From NCBI GenBank assembly GCA_002436105.1, contig DIXU01000012.1:1-64000 (forward strand): 64,000 nt of DNA, given 5' to 3'. The notes beneath the pieces were generated by a model. That model saw nothing but the letters and a program-made list of their open reading frames with translations. It did no database searches and was not told where the DNA came from. The translations under genes were made by a program, and so were the position numbers. Of the stretch, positions 61,177-64,000 are shown piece after piece; within the stretch, counting starts at the first letter, position 1; each line of letters starts with the position of its first letter. This DNA comes from Candidatus Aminicenantes bacterium UBA6072. GTDB taxonomy: Bacteria > Acidobacteriota > Aminicenantia > UBA2199.

Positions 61177-61668
61177 GCCATATCCATTGCCGTTTCAGTG
61201 TCAGTGACAGTGTCAGCAGGAGGCCTTACGGGCATCAGTGATAGTGATAGTGGTAGTGGTAGTCAGATATCAGAGCCATTCTTGTTCTTTCGCATAACGC
61301 ATCACGCATAACGAAAGAACGGAAGCCATCGTTTTCGGTGGACGGTTGACGGTAAGAAAAGAAGCAATCGGAAGACTTAAATTCCAAATCACAAGCACCA
61401 AATTCCAAACAAATACCAAGCTCCAAATTCCAACTTCCAAAACGAAAGCCCCTTGCAGGGAATTCTCTTTGTTTGGGTCAAAGTCCCCGCCAGGGGATTT
61501 GGTCATTGGAATTTGGTGCTTGGAATTTAATTCTTCTCATGTCACGCGTCACGCGTTACGTGTCACGGTGTCTTGTGGATGTCCGGCAATTGACTTTTGT
61601 CTCTCCAGCGCATAAAATGGAGCCCTGATGCCTCCGTTTTTAACGATTCTCCCCGTGGTTTCGCCGTC
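61177..61668. repeat. Repeat-rich intergenic region with promoter
   Basis: R1 (TGATAGTGGTAGTGGTAGTC…) covers about 61195-61330 and R2 (AAATTCCAAA-rich, with an inverted second half) about 61373-61535. The promoter of the next gene follows at 61590-61618. No gene is seen. Confidence 0.65.
61590..61618 (+). promoter_or_regulatory. Promoter of the LPG_synthase_TM gene
   Basis: TTGACT (61590-61595) and TAAAAT (61613-61618) are 17 bases apart. Transcription near 61625 rules out the in-frame TTG at 61597 as start. Confidence 0.68.
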
Positions 61669-62694
61669 ATGCAGAGCAAGATAATCAAGGTCACGGCTTT
61701 CCTTTGCCTGGGGGTTTTCGCCTATTTCGTCATTCGCGCCAATCCCGCCGAGCTGCTGCGCATCATCGGCCGCCTCTCGCCCATGGCCCTGCTGTGGCTG
61801 CTGCTGCTGCGCGTCCTGTTCTGGGTGATCCGCACGTTCTCCTGGCGCATCGTCCTGGCGACCTGCCATGCCGGCCGCCCGTCCTTCTTCGCCCTCTTCT
61901 GCGCCGAGCTGGCCGGCCACGCGGTGGGCCATTTCACCCCGTCGGCCAAGCTGGGGGGGGATGCCATCCGCGCCATGATGCTCGACACCGTCCCCAAGAA
62001 CAAGGCCCTGGCGTCGGTGGTGCTGGACAAGTCCATCGAGCTCATGGCCACCGTGCTGATGATGGGCATCGGCCTGTTCATCGCGCTGCTGCGCATCCGC
62101 ATGGCTCCGGCGCAACGAGTCGTTTTCCTGACCCTGACCGCGGTCACCGCCGTGCTGATCTTCATTTTTTTCCGCCAGCAGAAGAAGGGGCTCTTCATCT
62201 GGATCCTGGACACGCTCAAGAAGCTGCGCATCCGCTCCAGGTACCTGGAAGGCAAGAGGGGGCGGCTGGTCGAGACCGACGGGATCATCAGCGATTTCTA
62301 CTCCCGCCACCGGCGCTCGTTCCTGTACGTCTTCATGCTGTACATCGCCATGATCCTGCTCTGGGCGCTGGAGCTGCACCTGACCTTTCTCCTGATCGGC
62401 CTGAGCGGGATCACGCCGCTGAAGAGTTTCCTGGTCACCACGCTGGGCATCCTGGCCAACATCGTGCCGGTGATCCCGGCCGGCATCGGCATCTATGAAA
62501 TGACGTACATGTCGGTGTTCGCCATCCTGCGCATCCCGCAAAAAGCCGGCATCGCGGTCATCCTGGTGCGGCGGCTGCTGAACCTGTTCCTGGCCGTCGC
62601 CGGACTGCTGCCCATGATGCGGGTGAAAGCCCGCCCCCCGTTTCAGGAAACCGACCCCGAGGTCCCGTTCGCGCCGCCGCCGGAAACCGTTTAA
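61669..62694 (+). CDS. UPF0104/LPG_synthase_TM membrane protein
   Basis: A 341-residue polytopic membrane protein with about eight helices, of the lysylphosphatidylglycerol-synthase transmembrane (flippase-like) family. Landmarks: GHAVGHFTPSAKLGGDAIRA, LDKSIELMATVL, and VPVIPAGIGIYEMTY. It lacks the cytosolic aminoacyl-transferase domain of MprF, so a lipid-translocation role is inferred. ATG 61669 lacks a clear Shine-Dalgarno sequence but fits the first helix and the promoter. Confidence 0.85.
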   Translation: MQSKIIKVTAFLCLGVFAYFVIRANPAELLRIIGRLSPMALLWLLLLRVLFWVIRTFSWRIVLATCHAGRPSFFALFCAELAGHAVGHFTPSAKLGGDAIRAMMLDTVPKNKALASVVLDKSIELMATVLMMGIGLFIALLRIRMAPAQRVVFLTLTAVTAVLIFIFFRQQKKGLFIWILDTLKKLRIRSRYLEGKRGRLVETDGIISDFYSRHRRSFLYVFMLYIAMILLWALELHLTFLLIGLSGITPLKSFLVTTLGILANIVPVIPAGIGIYEMTYMSVFAILRIPQKAGIAVILVRRLLNLFLAVAGLLPMMRVKARPPFQETDPEVPFAPPPETV

Positions 62695-63012
62695 GATTTA
62701 AAGAAGTTCCACGTTCCAGGTTCCATGTTCCACGTTCCAAGTTCCACGTTCGACGTTCGACGTTCGAAGTTCCACGTTCCACGTTCCAAGTTCCATGTTC
62801 GACGTTCCATGTTCCACGTTCCAGGTTCCACGTTCGACGTTCGACATCGCAAGGTACGGTTGACGAGTTGACGGGATTCGGCGTAAGGTTCAGGGCGCAA
62901 GGCAACAGCACGAAACGAACTTCGTGACGCGTAACGCGAAAGACCAGCCTGTTTTACAATCCTTTCAGGATACGCAATCCCTTCCCTTCGCGCATGGAAG
63001 ACGGGCGGAAGG
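62695..63012. repeat. Ten-base tandem array GTTCCACGTT/GTTCGACGTT
   Basis: Between about 62703 and 62846 ten-base units of the form GTTCCAcGTTCC and GTTCGACGTTCG follow one another with small changes (c, a, g or t at the variable place). Further right the sequence carries GTAACGCGAAAGACC-type traces of R1. No gene is seen. Confidence 0.7.
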
Positions 63013-63696
63013 TCAAAGGGGAAGCTGCTGCCGTTGCGATTTCCAGCCCAGCAGCAGAAAACAACCGATGCGATAGATCAGGTTCAGCACCGTTTCCGCC
63101 AGCATGGCGTAGATGATCAGGTCGAGGCGGTTCAGGATGCCCATGGCAAAGATAAAAAGGATGCCCAGGGCGCGGCCCTCGCCGCTCTCGCCGTTCTTCA
63201 CTTCGTGGAAACGGCTGGAGATATAGTACAGGACGACCTGCAGCAGGTAGAGGGAGATGACGAACAATCCCAGGACCAGCCGGTCCTTGTCCGCGCCTCC
63301 CATGCGGGAGAAGCCGATGGAAACCCCCAGGAGCACGCAGAAATCGGATATGCGGTCGAGAAACAGGTCCAGGAAAGACCCGAACCGGCTGCCGGCATTC
63401 CTGGCCCGGGCCAGCATGCCGTCGGCGCAGTCGAAAACCAGGGAGATCTCGCACAATACGGCCCCCCATAGGGAGCTGGATGCCGTTCCCACGGAGAAAG
63501 AAGCGGCGCTGCCCAGGGCGAAAATGAACGCGATGACGGTAAGATGGTTGGGGGTGACGGGAGTGCGGAACACCAGGCGGACCAGGAGGGAAGCCAGGGG
63601 GCGGTTGATCCACTTCTCCACGTTCAGGTAGCGGGCCCAGAAGCCGTTGCGGTCTTTTTTCAACTGCGCCTGGTAGAACGAATCTTCGCTTTTCAT
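63013..63696 (-). CDS. CDP-alcohol phosphatidyltransferase-family protein
   Basis: A 227-residue integral membrane enzyme. The signature DCADGMLARARNAGSRFGSF followed by LDLFLD fits D-x2-DG-x2-AR-x8-G-x3-D-x3-D. About six helices follow. It should transfer a phosphoalcohol from a CDP-linked donor; the acceptor is unknown. ATG 63696 (MKSEDSF) is chosen because an upstream in-frame ATG lies within the -10 box region and would not be transcribed. Confidence 0.85.
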   Translation of the reverse strand: MKSEDSFYQAQLKKDRNGFWARYLNVEKWINRPLASLLVRLVFRTPVTPNHLTVIAFIFALGSAASFSVGTASSSLWGAVLCEISLVFDCADGMLARARNAGSRFGSFLDLFLDRISDFCVLLGVSIGFSRMGGADKDRLVLGLFVISLYLLQVVLYYISSRFHEVKNGESGEGRALGILFIFAMGILNRLDLIIYAMLAETVLNLIYRIGCFLLLGWKSQRQQLPL

Positions 63697-63724
63697 GGGG
63701 TTTCGGTTTTCCTTGGATGGGTTC

Positions 63725-63753
63725 ATTATATCGTTCTTGGGGCCAAAAGTCAA
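63725..63753 (-). promoter_or_regulatory. Promoter of the CDP-alcohol phosphatidyltransferase gene
   Basis: On the minus strand TTGACT (63753-63748) and TATAAT (63730-63725) are 17 bases apart, the best consensus match in the window. Transcription starts near 63718, giving a ~22-base leader containing AAGGA. Confidence 0.75.
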
Positions 63754-63786
63754 AGCCCGGCCCCGGAACCCGCGAGGAACGGTTTT

Positions 63787-64000
63787 TCAGAAAGCGGCTT
63801 CCAGGACGGCCCGCACGTCCGCCGGACTCAGGTCGACGAGATTATTGTCCATGCGCCCCTTGGTGAAGGATTCCCGCACCAGTTTCGCCAGGTCGTCCGG
63901 CCTGGCGCCGTAAGCGGCGAGAGTGAATGGCATGCGGGCGGCCGCGAAGCGCAGCAGGCGCTTCAGGGCATCGGCGAAATCCTCCCCGCCCAGGAGCCGG
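63787..64000 (-). CDS. Iron-type alcohol dehydrogenase, C-terminal part (cut by window)
   Basis: The final 70 codons of a minus-strand gene that begins outside the window. The translation (…RLLGGEDFADALKRLLRFAA, …LAKLVRESFTKGRMDNNLVD, LSPADVRAVLEAAF) has the form of the C-terminus of iron-containing alcohol dehydrogenases, with a x-NxxxLSxxDVxxIL tail. The catalytic iron ligands lie upstream and cannot be checked. Confidence 0.55.
   Translation of the reverse strand, partial: RLLGGEDFADALKRLLRFAAARMPFTLAAYGARPDDLAKLVRESFTKGRMDNNLVDLSPADVRAVLEAAF

Overview
The window reads as a chromosomal segment of an uncultured Gram-negative-type bacterium. Core genes are GC-rich and short intergenic repeats are abundant. 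Signal peptides, a lipoprotein, an outer-membrane-type barrel, TonB-like and HtrA proteins, AmiC-type amidase and RNase Y point to a diderm. Both tRNA genes lack an encoded CCA end. Repeat style and gene content would fit Candidatus Aminicenantes or a relative, but that is a guess and no marker here settles it.

Layout. (1) 1-9.5 kb: a DUF72 gene, small membrane and secreted proteins, and the first of two near-identical REP-associated tyrosine transposase (RAYT) elements. (2) 10.2-20.9 kb: an AT-richer defence island holding an Mrr-type endonuclease, a type III restriction-modification pair, a DUF2130 protein, a zinc-hook AAA_13 ATPase with a HEPN/anticodon-nuclease-like C-terminus, and a DUF2971 protein. 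Repeat clusters bound it on both sides. (3) 21-33 kb: accessory genes mixed with repeats. These are the second RAYT element, a retropepsin-like protein, a serine beta-lactamase-family hydrolase, a DUF1232 protein, a voltage-gated channel with an unusual filter, a KNH/CARDB secreted protein, an amidase remnant, an HD protein and a DUF4143 ATPase. (4) 33.4-45.3 kb: tRNA-Ala, a 1373-residue multi-PAS/GAF sensor kinase with its NarL-type regulator, an amiC-htrA-dapF-like operon and two envelope proteins. (5) 45.5-61.2 kb: the information-processing core. A leftward nusA-infB-DUF503-rbfA-nrnA-truB operon is divergent from hupB-tRNA-Val-thrS-infC-rpmI-rplT-pheS-pheT-zapB-like-zapA-rny-ymdB. (6) 61.6-64 kb: a flippase-like membrane protein, a CDP-alcohol phosphatidyltransferase and the end of an iron-type alcohol dehydrogenase.

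Themes that cross the genes. Several start codons lie 6-7 nt below a good -10 box, so their mRNAs should be leaderless. At least two RAYT-related repeat families have seeded the region with terminal repeats, internally deleted derivatives and solo ends; one solo end places a promoter upstream of a gene. The most unusual single proteins are a DapF homologue with both catalytic cysteines replaced by serine, and the RloC/PrrC-like ATPase beside the type III restriction system. All assignments come from reading sequence motifs; no database search was possible.
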